Shown piece after piece: positions 45,975 to 57,086 of a stretch of 64,000 bases of DNA. The translations under genes and the position numbers were made by a program. Source of the stretch: Raphanus sativus (Eukaryota > Streptophyta > Magnoliopsida > Brassicales > Brassicaceae); contig NC_079517.1 of assembly GCF_000801105.2 (NCBI RefSeq), positions 310,001 through 374,000 on the forward strand, given 5' to 3'. Positions within the stretch are counted from its first letter, which is position 1, and each line of letters starts with the position of its first letter. The notes beneath the pieces are model-generated. The model searched no databases, was not told where the DNA came from, and saw nothing but the letters and a program-made list of their open reading frames with translations.

Positions 45975-47596
45975 TCAATGGATCCCAGAGTTCCAGGAAA
46001 CGGGGCCTGAGGTTCCAGAAGCAATGCAAGAACTGGAGGAAGAATGAGCAGAAGAAGAGTGTTGATGTGTAGAGGAAGGCGAAGAAACTCTGTTCTGCTG
46101 CTGCTGCTGCTGCTGCAGCTTGTGTTCTTGCATCAGTTTCAATATGTAAGCATCGTCATGGACCGAGAAAGGCGTGCTAAAAGTCAACGAAAAGATTTTA
46201 TCAAAATCTCATATTCAAGAGAGATAGCAAAACTGAATTTGATTTTGATGTTGCTTAAGTACCTATTGAAGTCGAGGTGTACAAGTTGCATATCTTCAGA
46301 GATCTCGATTTCGACTACTGCATGAGGATTTGTCTACGGAGAGAGAGATAGATTGAATATAAAAGATAAGCCTATATAGAAAATACATGAAACTAGAGAG
46401 AAACTAAGGGAAGAGATTTGTGAAGTGTACCTCAAGTAGAATGAATGGTAAAGTAAATCCTTCTGCGGGTCCTTGAGTCTTCACAACCATCTCCTTGTTC
46501 CTCGACATAAGACTCTCAAGACTTGATACCTGACATTTGAGGAATCATTTAAACAAAAAGCAGAAAGATACTTAGTATGTTTCATAAAGACAACAGAGAG
46601 AATGACTAGAATAACTGCAACAGCTATAAGCTTTTGTGCATAACAAGGTCTCGTATTCATTTAGGTTTCCTATTAACATAAAAGAAAGAGAGAAAAATTC
46701 ACCTTTTCTCTCAATTCTTTAAGGAAAGCAGCCTTCTTTTGCACACTATTCATAATCTTATTTCGATCCATCTGCAAATAAGACTATCCAAAGATTAGTG
46801 ACAAAGAGATAAGAAGAAGAAAATTCAAATTAGGCATTATTAGTAGCTTAGAGGCAATACCTTAACTTCTTCCACATCTTTCTTGCAGGTAATGGGAAGG
46901 CCTTTCCAACGGATTTCCTTTTTATCCCTTGCGATGATATCCAACGCCATGAAGACATTTAGTGCATCATACACTCTCCTCCTTATGTTCTTCTCGTTAT
47001 ACTAATTTGATTATAAGAAGGATGTTGTTAGTTACTACAGCTTTATGTATTTGCTTTCATAATTGATTATATCAGATTTTCCATCTTTGTTATATATACC
47101 TCATTGTCATTCAAAGGCTTCTCTGCATTCTGTTTAATTGTTGCAAAATCAGAAATTATTTCATCTGCAACCTGGAACCACAACACAGTCTCAAACATAA
47201 GGAGAAGTATTTGATAGCTAAACAAAAAGTTAGCAGATGAATTGTGTGTACTACTTGTTCAAGGTCTAGAGAGTGTAAAAATACCTCCTTGTAAGTAGTT
47301 ATCTTCTTAGCTTCCAACTTCTGACAAACTGAGATAAAAAAAAAAAAATCCATAGGAGAGTTAATCACACACACACACAAGCAACAAGAGTACTCCTAGA
47401 AAGAAGAGATTCACTGACCCATAACGCTGAATTGGCGAAGACCGCCACCAGAAGTTCTTGATTGACATTTCTTCTCAGAGACAACCTCGGATTCGTCATC
47501 AACTATCAATCTCCTTCTCACAGGAGTCTTCCCCAAGCTCACTGAAGAAGGATGGTTCCTCTGCTTCTCTGGTGTCACAAACAAATCCATCTCCAT
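45975..47596 (-). CDS. DPA: DPA, E2F dimerisation partner transcription factor
   Basis: Eight exons on the minus strand: 47419-47596, 47285-47328, 47100-47171, 46861-47001, 46703-46771, 46431-46529, 46263-46333 and 45975-46176. They sum to 876 nt (291 aa). The DNA-binding winged helix includes GGLRQFSV, KKITTYKEVADEIISDF and EKNIRRRVYDALNVFMALD with IIARDKKEIRWKG (the RRRVYD motif is diagnostic of DP/E2F). A leucine-rich dimerisation region follows. The last exon encodes a seven-residue polyglutamine run and a Ser-rich tail. It pairs with E2F proteins in the nucleus to control S-phase genes. It matches At5g02470. A one-base G insertion near the end seems to change the last residues (SGIH, then stop). 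Confidence 0.92.
46095..46116. repeat. Coding CAG/CTG microsatellite (polyglutamine in DPA)
   Basis: A run of CTG units on the plus strand encodes seven Gln in the last exon of DPA (minus strand), between EHKL and NRVSSPSS. Its length is likely to vary between accessions. Confidence 0.85.
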
Positions 47597-47597
47597 C

Positions 47598-47634
47598 CCT
47601 TCCTTCCTTCCTTCCTTCCTTCCTTCCTTCCTTC
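47598..47634. repeat. CCTT tetranucleotide microsatellite in DPA leader
   Basis: About nine CCTT units directly upstream of the DPA ATG (minus strand reads AAGG repeats). It lies in the 5' UTR and is probably length-variable. Confidence 0.85.
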
Positions 47635-50600
47635 TCTCTACACATTAACAAGTTAAACGAATCAAAAAAAAGGAACTAGCAAAGAGCTTTTTTTAGTTGT
47701 TAATCTGACTAATAATCAACAAAATCAAGATTTGTTTATAATCTGTGCAGCTCTCTTCGGACAACAATTTGCCACTGTCCGTAAGATATTTCCCATTCTT
47801 TCAATTTTTTTCTTATCAAAACACAAAAAAAAAACAAAAAAAATTATGAAATTGGAGTAAACACAGTGGATGATAGATCTAGCCAAAACCTAGTCAGAGA
47901 AATTAAGGATCGATTTCGTTTCGAATCGAGATCAGAGACGGACCAGTGTGATCGCCTCCAATGGCGGAAACTGGAGACTTTCTAGGGTTTTGTTTTTTTT
48001 TGTTTTACAGAGAGAGAGAGAGATGGCAACAACAACTACAAACCGGAGAGGTTTCGGTTTCGGTTACGGTTAAATTAGCGTCTTCGCGCTTTACTGATCA
48101 AATAGTAAAGGGATGACAAAACGCAGAAAGCAACAGCGATGCTTCTCCCCCATAGCCCATCAAAGCCTCTAACACTCTCTCTCTGTGTTTGGAACCCAAA
48201 CGTTACTCTCCACGTCGTCGTTTTAAATTTTTATGGCGGGGAGGGATCCAAATTGGGCCGCCTTATTCACTCTTCCTTACTCTAAGCCCATTGGTCACAA
48301 TGTATATACTAGTCCATGAACATACAATAATAATTTTTTTTGTCTCTCTCTATTACGTACTGACAGTTGTGTCTGTATTCGATCCAGTTGTATAAAAATA
48401 ATCATATTAGTATGTACACTGAATCTTCAAATGTTTGGTACGTTGGCATCTCGAGTTTTTTTTCAAAACATTATCGCTTATAAAGTTATTAGTTCTTCGT
48501 CTTATAAGACATGGTCCGTATCAATAGCATCGGCCTTGTAACTATTTGAAAAGAACCTCTTAATTCACTTTTAATATAGTTTTCTTTCTTTTCATGTACC
48601 ATAGTTTACACGTCAACGCAGGTGCGTGTGGAAATGTTGCTATGAAATTAAATATCTTCTTTACAATGTCCCTTCTTAATTTTACAAGAAAATAATAATT
48701 CATAATTATATTATAATATGAACCACCGGTTAATTATATTTATATATGCGTTTTATTTGATATAGGTTAATTGTTATATGTTTTTAATCAATTCAAATTA
48801 TATACATATGTATATATTTTTTGATTAGAAAATATTTATGTATGGTATGAGGGATATGTTATTGACATTGGCCACTTGTTCTCTATGATTGGTGGACGAG
48901 TTAGCATTTTGTTTCCATGTACAAATATTGATTAGACCAGTTTTGTATTTTCATATAAGTTGGAGTTGGTACCTAAAACCATTGATGTTCTTGTATGTGA
49001 AAAGTTATCGAACTATCCAACCCGATTTTTATCAAGTCTATCCGACAAAAAATCAACTCTAGTACATGAACATGGTCAAAACTAGGCCAGACACACCAAA
49101 TCAAATTTTATTTTACACAGAGTTGACATCTAGCCGTAGATTGATTATCAATATCAGTTAACCAATCTGAATTAAACACATATCATAAAACAACCAGACC
49201 GGTCTAGATCAGTCAATACATTATCATCAATGATTCTACTCAGAACAATGTCCTATCATGTACCAATTAGGGGTTGACGTACTGATACCCACTCGGTTCG
49301 GTTCGGTTCAAGTCTATTCGATTTTTTAATTTTCAGGATAAAAATTTTCAATTTCGTCCGGATATTTATAGTTTTTTTATTTGGGTTTGGTTTATATTTT
49401 TGCGGGTCCGGATAATTCATTTAAATTACTTTAAAGTTTTGAATTTTATATATATTTTAAATCTCTCAAAATCTATATATAAAAGGTAAATATAATTTAT
49501 ATATTGGAATAATGGATGCCAAAATATCTAAATCTAAAATACATTTTAAATATTTTGGTGTTTTGAGTCTTGTTTAGAATGAATGAGTATTTGGGGGAAA
49601 ACCAATATACATTTTAAATATTTTGGTGTTTTGAGTATTGTTTAGTTACTTAAATTTTTTACATTTGACTATTTCTATATTTTTCAAATATTTTATACTA
49701 CTTCAAAATATCCCAAACATTTTGGATATTCTTTGAAATTGAATCCAGAAAATGGTTAACATATTCAAGTATATAAATCTAATTTAAATATATTCAAATG
49801 TCCAGAATATTTTAGTTTGGATCGAATTTGCTTTTTTATATATCAAGATTTTGAATTTGTTCAAATATTTAACAAGTTTTGGCTCAAGTTTGATATTACT
49901 TTTTTGATTGAATTCGATTTGGTTCTTCGGGTTTAAATATGATTTGCACTGTGTGTTGTCAGATACTCAGAAATATAAACATTTTCAACTCATTTTAGAT
50001 TACTAGTGATGTGGTATATTTTATTGATTGCTGTTTGTTTGCCTGTCGTTGTTTGGGGGTATGAGAGGTGATAACTCCCATTATCTTTTTGGGGTCATCT
50101 TCAATGTCCTCTCAGATCTCAATTATTGAGTTTAAAGTCATGTTCGATTCTTTCTTCTCTTTTTTGGGTTTCATTATAAGTTTGTTTTTAATTACTAATT
50201 TTATTTTGGTTTGTCAACTTCTATTCGTATCTAATGCAGTAAATATACTATTATATAATGTTTAAGTGTCTCTTCAGAAACCGAACATTCATAAAACAAA
50301 ATATAACTGTATAATATGTTTGGCGACTTGCGTATGTAGTCCATTGCTGTGATTATTGATTATTAATTATTAGATGCAATGCAAGGTGTCCAGTATATAA
50401 AGACTGATATAAGAATAGCCGTATTATTGTTTTGAGTCAAAATAAAGGAAATTATTCAAAACTCTAACAGTCGTAGATTAAATATCATAAACTTTAAAAA
50501 CTGAAAACTTTAGATTTTAGAAATTTAAACCCTAAAATCTTAAAAGACATGATTTAATAACCCTAAGCCTAAGACCACGAAATGTTCTTCGTTATTAAAA

Positions 50601-51185
50601 TTTCAATTTATTTTGAAAACATATGTTTTTACGTTTTATATATCTATATAAAAATAGACATAAAGATTTACTTGATTTTTTTCCAAAAACTCTCTTTGAT
50701 AATTTATAGTTCCAAACGTGTACTATATATACTGACATGGTGAAATATATCAACACGATATGTGTGATGCTGCTAACAGAATTGACTTAAAATGCATTTC
50801 TTACGAGGATAACACATCTCAATTCGTCTTATTTAGTTTTTCTTTAATTTTTTCGAGAATGACATTTTAAAATATGCTTATCCTCTAGTTTTCAAAAAAG
50901 AAATGAATTATCCTCGTATTTATTAATATGAAAGCCTTTTAATTGGGTGTCATTTGTAACATGTAATACACTTAACAAGTCAAAAAGCTGGATTAATTAA
51001 TCAGATACGTAAGCCGTTGGATACCAACACTAATGATGCTATAACCCTATATTTCAATGGATAAACCAATATCAGATTATTAAAAAGTAATATGTTGTTA
51101 TACTCACTGGGAAACAATAATGCAACTAGTAGTGTCCACTAGTAATAATTTAAAATTAATCACCAACCATGCCTCCGCATAGACT
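47635..51185. other. Intergenic region between DPA and the copia element
   Basis: DPA leader and promoter to about 48200 with GA-rich tract near 48010-48022. The remaining 3 kb is AT-rich and appears to be decayed repeats. At 49263-49980 a GGTTCGG-rich stretch resembles a dispersed Brassicaceae repeat and contains an internal duplication of about 39 bp (49540-49578 and 49607-49645). No gene recognised. Confidence 0.5.
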
Positions 51186-51325
51186 ACATATAGCAAGAAT
51201 ATTATTTTTTTGTAAAAAAACATATAGCAAGAATATTAACAACCCTTATTACGTTCTACGTTGCTTGAGAGAGAAGTAAGAATATTAACAACCCTTATTA
51301 CGTTCTACGTTGCTTGAGAGAGAAG
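51186..51325. repeat. Nested direct repeats across the copia 3' junction
   Basis: A 48-bp unit joining host flank to LTR terminus occurs twice, at 51229-51276 and 51278-51325 (period 49). The host part is further repeated: ACATATAGCAAGAATATTA is found at 51186-51204 and 51220-51238. Only the second LTR terminus belongs to the complete LTR. Confidence 0.9.
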
Positions 51326-51474
51326 AAGAAGATAATAGAAATATCTCGTTAATGTTATTAATCATCAAATACGGTTACATATAGTGAGATAGAATGAGCT
51401 GTACAATTAACCAGACTAAACCAACTATCTAATAATTACATCTAACCGGTAAAACCGGGTTATATACACCAATA
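51296..51474 (-). repeat. 3' LTR of the copia element
   Basis: 179 bp, bounded on the inner side by the polypurine tract and on the outer side by the ACCCT duplication. No mismatch to the 5' LTR was seen. Confidence 0.95.
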
Positions 51475-51481
51475 GGCCCCC

Positions 51482-54400
51482 TCAAGATGAGCATTCGAAA
51501 ATGTTATGAAGGCTCATCTTGGACAACAGATGACGAAACTGATGTGGGAAGAGAGGTTTAGTCATAATGTCTGCAACCTGATCAGAAGTGTGAACATGAA
51601 GAGTCTTGAGAATGCCTTTGTCCAGTCTCTCTCGAACAGAATGGCAATCATTCTCAATGTGTTTCGTTCGTTCATGAAACACAGGGTTAGTGGCTATGTA
51701 AATGGCGGCAGTACTATCAGAGAACAAAATGGGAGGTTGCAACAAAGGAACTCGCAAGTCTCTGATCAGTTTAATCAGCCAGACCATTTCTTTAGAGGCC
51801 TGAGACAGAGCACGGTATTCAGCCTCTGCAGAAGAACAAGAAACCGTGTCCTGCTTCTTCGATCGCCAAGAGATTATCGAGTCACCAAGGAACATAGCCA
51901 TACCAGTAGTAGACCGACGACTGTCTCTGCAAGTGGACCAGTCAGCATCAGCGAATCCTTTGAGGGTAAGATCATCTGTAGCAGAGTAAAACAAACCCTG
52001 ACCAATCGTCCCTTTAACATACTGCAACACTCTATATGCAGCTTGGAGATGAGGAATCTTAGGAGCTGAAGAGTATTGACATAGTTTGTTGACAGTGTAT
52101 GTGATATCAGGGCGAGTGATGGTGAGATACATTAGACGACCAATCAAGCTTCGGTATGTTTCAGGATTATCAACCGGTGTTCCCTCATCAATGGACAAAT
52201 GTAGATTAGGAACCATTGGAGTAGAAACTGGCTTACATCCAAGCATACCAGAAGAAGTTAAGATCTCTAAAGCATATTTGCGTTGACATATGGAGATCCC
52301 CTCATTGCTCCGAGCTATCTCCAAACCCAAGAAGTACTTTAGAAGTCCAAGGTCTCGAAGTTTAAACTGCTGAGACAAATCTTGGATCAAACCCTTGGAC
52401 TTGGATTCATTCGTACTAGCCACCACAATATCATCAACATATACTAAAACGGCAATGAAATGTCCATCATCACAAGTCTTCACAAACAATGTATGATCTC
52501 CAGTACCGCGAGAGAAGCCAAGACGTAGCAAAGCCGCAGAAAATTTGAGGAACCATTGTCTAGATGCCTGCTTTAGACCATATATAGATTTGTTTAATCT
52601 GAAAGCAGCATTCTCAGGCAATGTAATACCTTTCCACTCTGCATAACCGTCAGGAATCTTCATAAAAATTTCCTCATTCAGTTCACCATTTAAGAATGCA
52701 TTAGAAATGTCAAGCTGATGAAGAAACCATTTGCGAGAAGCAGCAACTTTTAACAGAAAACGAATTGTAGTCATCTTTGCCACAGGAGAAAATGTCTCAG
52801 TGTAATCCAAACCCTCCTTTTGAGTAAAACCTTTAGCAACAACACGGACTTTACAACGTTCAAGTGTGCCATCCGCATGAAACTTCAAGGAGTAGAGAAC
52901 TTTACAACCAACAGCTTTCTTTCCTCGTGGGAGTTGAGTAACATCCCAAGTATTCGTAGCTTCCATTGCACCAAACTCCTTATCAACTGCTTCACACCAT
53001 TCTTTAGAGTTCTTTGCCTCAGCATAGGAGTGAGGGATTGGAATCTTTGTGATGGTATTGATGTATGATAAATGAGTGGGTGATAGTTTGGAATATGAAA
53101 GAGATGAAGAAATAGGATAAGTGGCATTAGAATCCACAGTGAAACAATGATAATCCTGCAAGTGAGCAGGAGGTTTTCTTATACGTGGAGAAATTTCTGG
53201 TGGAAGATGAGAAGATGATGGCGAAAGAGAGTTAATTTCAAGTGGTGGTGATGGTATTTCTGATGGGAATGATGATGGATTCATACCTGAGGTCAAAGAA
53301 TGTGATGGTGTGAAGAGTTGTAATCCATCTTTTGACAAAGGAGAAGTTGCATAAGGGAAGATGTTTTCATGAAATATCACATTTCTTGAGATAGATATCT
53401 CACGCGTTTCTAAATCCAGAAGTTTGTACCCTTTGTAGCCTGAAGGATACCCCAAAAACAAGCAAGCCCGAGACCTTGGTTGAAATTTGTGCCTCTGTTT
53501 AGGAGAAGTAGAGCCATAGCAAAGACAACCAAAAGTTCTAATCTGATCATAAGAAGGCTTCTTACCAGTTAGGAGTTCATGAGGAGTCTTGTTACCAAGA
53601 AGAGGAGAAGGAGTTCGGTTGATAACAAACACTGCAGTTAACACACATTCACCCCAATAACCAAGCGGAAGTTGAGATTGGAACAAGAATGCCCGGGCAA
53701 CGTTGAGTATATGCTGGTGTTTACGCTCAACCACTGAGTTCTGCTCAGGTGTTTCAGGGCATGAGTGAAACGGGATGATCCCTTTCTCTTTAAAGAAGGA
53801 GGTGAACTTTAGTTCTTGTGCATTGTCTGATCTAACTGATTTAACCTTCACATTATACTGATTCTCAACTTGTTTAACGAAGGTGGGAAACAGAGTAATA
53901 ACTTCATTCTTGGTACGCATCAAATAGATCCAAGTAGCTCTTGAATGATCATCCACTATAGTCAGAAAATACTTATAACCATCCACTGTCTCAACTGAAA
54001 AAGGACCCCAAACATCAATGTGTAAAAGCTCAAAGATTGTATTACACATATTGTTGGGTGAAGGAAAAGAAAGTTTCTTCTGCTTCGCCAAATGACAAAT
54101 GTGGCAATAGGAGCTTCCTTTATTCTTCTGTCTGGTCGTTCCCAAGGCTGTAGATATCAGGTCCAGTCTCGAGAAAGAGGCGTGACCAAGTCTGTTGTGC
54201 CAGGTACCAATGTCGACAACTGCATTCATCATCACAGAAGCTTCATTGACATCAAGCACATACAGGTTACCAACTCTTCTACCCTGACCAATCATCCGGT
54301 CCTTGGTAAGATCCTGTATGTTACAAGTAGACGAGTCAAACATAACTCTGGAACCTAGATCAGTAGTCAAGGAGCTTATGCTGATGAGATTCAATCTAAA

Positions 54401-55849
54401 CTCAGGAATGAACAACACATTTCTGAGAAGAATGTGTTTGTTGAGTTGAATATTTCCCACTCCGCTGATCTTAATCAACGATCCATTAGGTAAGTTCACA
54501 GAGCTAGTTACATTCAAGTCCAGAGAGATAAAAGAAGCTTTATCATGACACACATGATGTGTAGCACCCGAGTCAAGTACCCACGTATTTGTATTAAGAG
54601 TATGTTTTGAGACAGTGAGAATACCAACAAAACAATAGGTAGATGAAGAGAAGGTGATACCCGGAATATCTGCAGAGGTTTGGGAAGTAGAAGCCTCACC
54701 GCGATCAGTAACAGTATTACTCTGAAGCTGGGAGCTAAACAGAGCAATGAACTGTTGTATCTGATCTTTAGAGAGGTTCCCTATCAAACTGTCAAGATTG
54801 TTGGGTTTTGCATCTGATTGGTTTGAAACAGGAGCTGCAGAAGTGACAGAAGAGGAAGGTTTCTGAACTTTATCTGGAGCTCTCCCTTTCAGATAACCAG
54901 GAGGAAAACCATGCTTCTTGTAACATCTCTCAGCAATATGACCAACTTTATTGCAGAATGAACAAATTGGCTTTCCCTTGTGAGCTCCGGACTGAACATA
55001 GCAGACAGACGAAGTGTTCTGAGGTACAGCAGAGGACTCAGAAACTTGGAAAGCAGCCGGTGAGATAGCAGAAGTGAAGCTCTTCTGGCTATCATCTTGA
55101 TCAAGAATGTTATACACCTCTGTTAATGAGGGTAAAGTCTTCTTCATGATGATCTGACGACGAATGACTGCATATGACTCATTTAGTCCCGCCAAAAACT
55201 TAACAATCTTAGCTCTCTCAGCTTTCAGATGGAGCCGATGAGCTTTCCCACACACACAAGGATCATCAGGTTCTTCACAGTTCTCTAAACTACTCCACAA
55301 CGTTTTGAGTTTAGTAAAGTAATCAGAGAGTGAGAGAGAACCTTGACGAAGGTCTTGTATCTCCTGAGTGAGGTTGTAAGTCCTGGGAAGGTTAGTCATA
55401 TGAAAGCGACTATGGAGATCATTCCATACATCAGTCGCATCATTCAAACGGAGTATGCTTCGATAGATCTGAGTAGAAACCGTGTTAAGAATCCATGATT
55501 TAACAAGGCTATTACATCTAGACCATACGCGGAAATTTGAATCAGAATCGAGAGGACGAGGTAATGATCCATCTACGAAACCGATCTTATTCTTCGCATC
55601 CAACGCAATCTTCATAGCAGCCTCCCAATCATCAAAGTTTGCACCATCGAGTTTGATTGAAATGAGAATCAAACCTGGATGATCAGAGGTATGCATGAAG
55701 AACGGAGAGTGAATCGAGTCCAGTTGATCAACGCCATGAATCGACCGTAGAGCTTGAACATCCGGACCAGAAATCGCCGGAGAAGCTGACGGAGCGAGAC
55801 GAGTCGCCGTACGAACCGATCGACGAGGAATTTTCTTCACAGACACCAT
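51482..55849 (-). CDS. Copia gag-pol polyprotein
   Basis: A single 1455-aa frame without stops. Gag region with a UBN2-type capsid (about residues 60-250) and a CCHC knuckle CSFCNKVGHIAERC at about 297-310. Protease with WVLDSGATHHVC near 423. Integrase from about 545 (TWHNRLGHASFSRLD; CHICHLAKQ zinc part; IDVWGPF, DNAQEL and VVERKHQHI for the catalytic D,D,E). Reverse transcriptase with VLVYVDDIVVAS near 1135. RNase H near 1300-1400 (DADWSTCRDSRRSTTG, SCSSAEAEYRALS). The order protease-integrase-RT-RNase H defines Ty1/copia. All catalytic motifs are intact, so it may be autonomous. The antisense frames in this interval are shadows. Confidence 0.97.
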   Translation of the reverse strand: MVSVKKIPRRSVRTATRLAPSASPAISGPDVQALRSIHGVDQLDSIHSPFFMHTSDHPGLILISIKLDGANFDDWEAAMKIALDAKNKIGFVDGSLPRPLDSDSNFRVWSRCNSLVKSWILNTVSTQIYRSILRLNDATDVWNDLHSRFHMTNLPRTYNLTQEIQDLRQGSLSLSDYFTKLKTLWSSLENCEEPDDPCVCGKAHRLHLKAERAKIVKFLAGLNESYAVIRRQIIMKKTLPSLTEVYNILDQDDSQKSFTSAISPAAFQVSESSAVPQNTSSVCYVQSGAHKGKPICSFCNKVGHIAERCYKKHGFPPGYLKGRAPDKVQKPSSSVTSAAPVSNQSDAKPNNLDSLIGNLSKDQIQQFIALFSSQLQSNTVTDRGEASTSQTSADIPGITFSSSTYCFVGILTVSKHTLNTNTWVLDSGATHHVCHDKASFISLDLNVTSSVNLPNGSLIKISGVGNIQLNKHILLRNVLFIPEFRLNLISISSLTTDLGSRVMFDSSTCNIQDLTKDRMIGQGRRVGNLYVLDVNEASVMMNAVVDIGTWHNRLGHASFSRLDLISTALGTTRQKNKGSSYCHICHLAKQKKLSFPSPNNMCNTIFELLHIDVWGPFSVETVDGYKYFLTIVDDHSRATWIYLMRTKNEVITLFPTFVKQVENQYNVKVKSVRSDNAQELKFTSFFKEKGIIPFHSCPETPEQNSVVERKHQHILNVARAFLFQSQLPLGYWGECVLTAVFVINRTPSPLLGNKTPHELLTGKKPSYDQIRTFGCLCYGSTSPKQRHKFQPRSRACLFLGYPSGYKGYKLLDLETREISISRNVIFHENIFPYATSPLSKDGLQLFTPSHSLTSGMNPSSFPSEIPSPPLEINSLSPSSSHLPPEISPRIRKPPAHLQDYHCFTVDSNATYPISSSLSYSKLSPTHLSYINTITKIPIPHSYAEAKNSKEWCEAVDKEFGAMEATNTWDVTQLPRGKKAVGCKVLYSLKFHADGTLERCKVRVVAKGFTQKEGLDYTETFSPVAKMTTIRFLLKVAASRKWFLHQLDISNAFLNGELNEEIFMKIPDGYAEWKGITLPENAAFRLNKSIYGLKQASRQWFLKFSAALLRLGFSRGTGDHTLFVKTCDDGHFIAVLVYVDDIVVASTNESKSKGLIQDLSQQFKLRDLGLLKYFLGLEIARSNEGISICQRKYALEILTSSGMLGCKPVSTPMVPNLHLSIDEGTPVDNPETYRSLIGRLMYLTITRPDITYTVNKLCQYSSAPKIPHLQAAYRVLQYVKGTIGQGLFYSATDDLTLKGFADADWSTCRDSRRSTTGMAMFLGDSIISWRSKKQDTVSCSSAEAEYRALSQASKEMVWLIKLIRDLRVPLLQPPILFSDSTAAIYIATNPVFHERTKHIENDCHSVRERLDKGILKTLHVHTSDQVADIMTKPLFPHQFRHLLSKMSLHNIFECSS

Positions 55850-55929
55850 CGCAACGTATGAGAGGAAGAATCACGAGCTCAAGCAAGATCAAACGATCGA
55901 AATCAAGCTCAATGTTTGCTCTGATACCA

Positions 55930-56108
55930 TATTACGTTCTACGTTGCTTGAGAGAGAAGAAGAAGATAATAGAAATATCTCGTTAATGTTATTAATCATC
56001 AAATACGGTTACATATAGTGAGATAGAATGAGCTGTACAATTAACCAGACTAAACCAACTATCTAATAATTACATCTAACCGGTAAAACCGGGTTATATA
56101 CACCAATA
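55930..56108 (-). repeat. 5' LTR of the copia element
   Basis: 179 bp, followed on the coding strand directly by the initiator tRNA-Met primer-binding site (55918-55929). Confidence 0.95.
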
Positions 56109-56113
56109 ACCCT

Positions 56114-57086
56114 TAAGCAGAAACAGAAACCAGTGTTTTTGGACATAGTTATACCGTTGAAATGAATAGATAAATCGATTATGGCAATTTCATTGATCCA
56201 ATGTAATAATAATTTAAAAAAAAATTAAAATTACAAACCGACGTTTTTCAACATTTAAAAAAAACGTAAAAGGAGAAAAAATAAAGTAGTTTGATAAGCA
56301 CATGTACCACGATAAGCACCCATAAAATAGGTAGAGAGAAGAAAATGAAAGATAATATTTATATATGAAACTAAACTATATAGAAAGATACAAATAAAGA
56401 AAGAGAGTGGGGGAAGAGGTAGTATCTAGTTCAGGCGGCTTCTCCTTTAGCTCTCTTTCTTATTCACATTCACTCTCACCCACGACCACGAACCTCCCCC
56501 TTCTTCCTACATAACCCCACCCTCTCTCTCATTTCACAAAAAAGAAGAAGAAGAAGAAGCAACATAAACAAAAAAAAAAAGAGATAAACCTTTTTTCTTT
56601 GGTTGAATCAAATCAGTGGGATTTTGAATTCAAGAGATTGAGAAACTCATTGTGAATGATGACGGAAGAGGTTTCGTGTTATCTGTTAATCTCTTCAGAG
56701 GTATTTTCTGGGCTCGATTTCTTCTGAATCAAGTTATTAGGCTTCGTTGTTGTAGTGGTCATAGTTGGATGTAATTGGGGGAAAAAGGGAGCCACTTTGA
56801 AATTAAAATTTCAAAAAAATGTATATATCACGGATGGGTTTGAGTCGGAGTTTCCCGCCGCTTTCTGGGGGTTATCAGGAAATTCTAGGGTTAGGGTTGG
56901 ATATCGTCTTCCTCTAGCGTCTTCTTCTTCAAGTTCTCAAATAGAGATTTCAATTTTAAGATCTCGATTTTGGTTTGGGGTTTTAATGGCTAATTGGGAG
57001 ATCTGGGATTTGGGAGATTGAAATTTCAATTAATTTTGATTTAAAAAAAAAAAGAAGAAGAAAAAGTTCGAATTCGAAACTGTGAA
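56114..57086. other. Promoter and leader of the HSP20-like gene
   Basis: AT-rich promoter to about 56400, then a GA/CT-rich leader from about 56400. The leader contains upstream ATGs, including a short frame at 56656 and an 88-codon frame at 56755-57021. A GTATTT near 56700 could be the donor of a leader intron. No separate gene is inferred. Confidence 0.5.

Larger units (their letters stand above)
51291..56113 (-). mobile_element. Intact Ty1/copia LTR retrotransposon
   Basis: The 3' LTR is at 51296-51474 and the 5' LTR at 55930-56108, each 179 bp and, by direct reading, identical. The target-site duplication is ACCCT (51291-51295 and 56109-56113). Ends are TATTGG...AATA on the coding strand, not the usual TG...CA. 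The primer-binding site TGGTATCAGAGC directly follows the 5' LTR and matches initiator tRNA-Met. A polypurine tract (TTGAGGGGGCC) precedes the 3' LTR. One uninterrupted 1455-codon gag-pol fills the interior. LTR identity implies very recent insertion. Confidence 0.97.

Noticed and set aside
51247..51276. A solo or nested second LTR
   Set aside because: Only the first 30 bp of the LTR is present together with host flank, so it is a duplication of the junction, not an independent element.
51506..52069. 187-codon plus-strand frame opposite the copia RNase H region
   Set aside because: Antisense shadow of the intact gag-pol frame.
56755..57021. 88-codon frame upstream of the HSP20-like gene as a separate gene
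   Set aside because: It sits in the GA-rich leader of the gene, has no recognisable domain, and is better explained as an upstream frame or intronic sequence.
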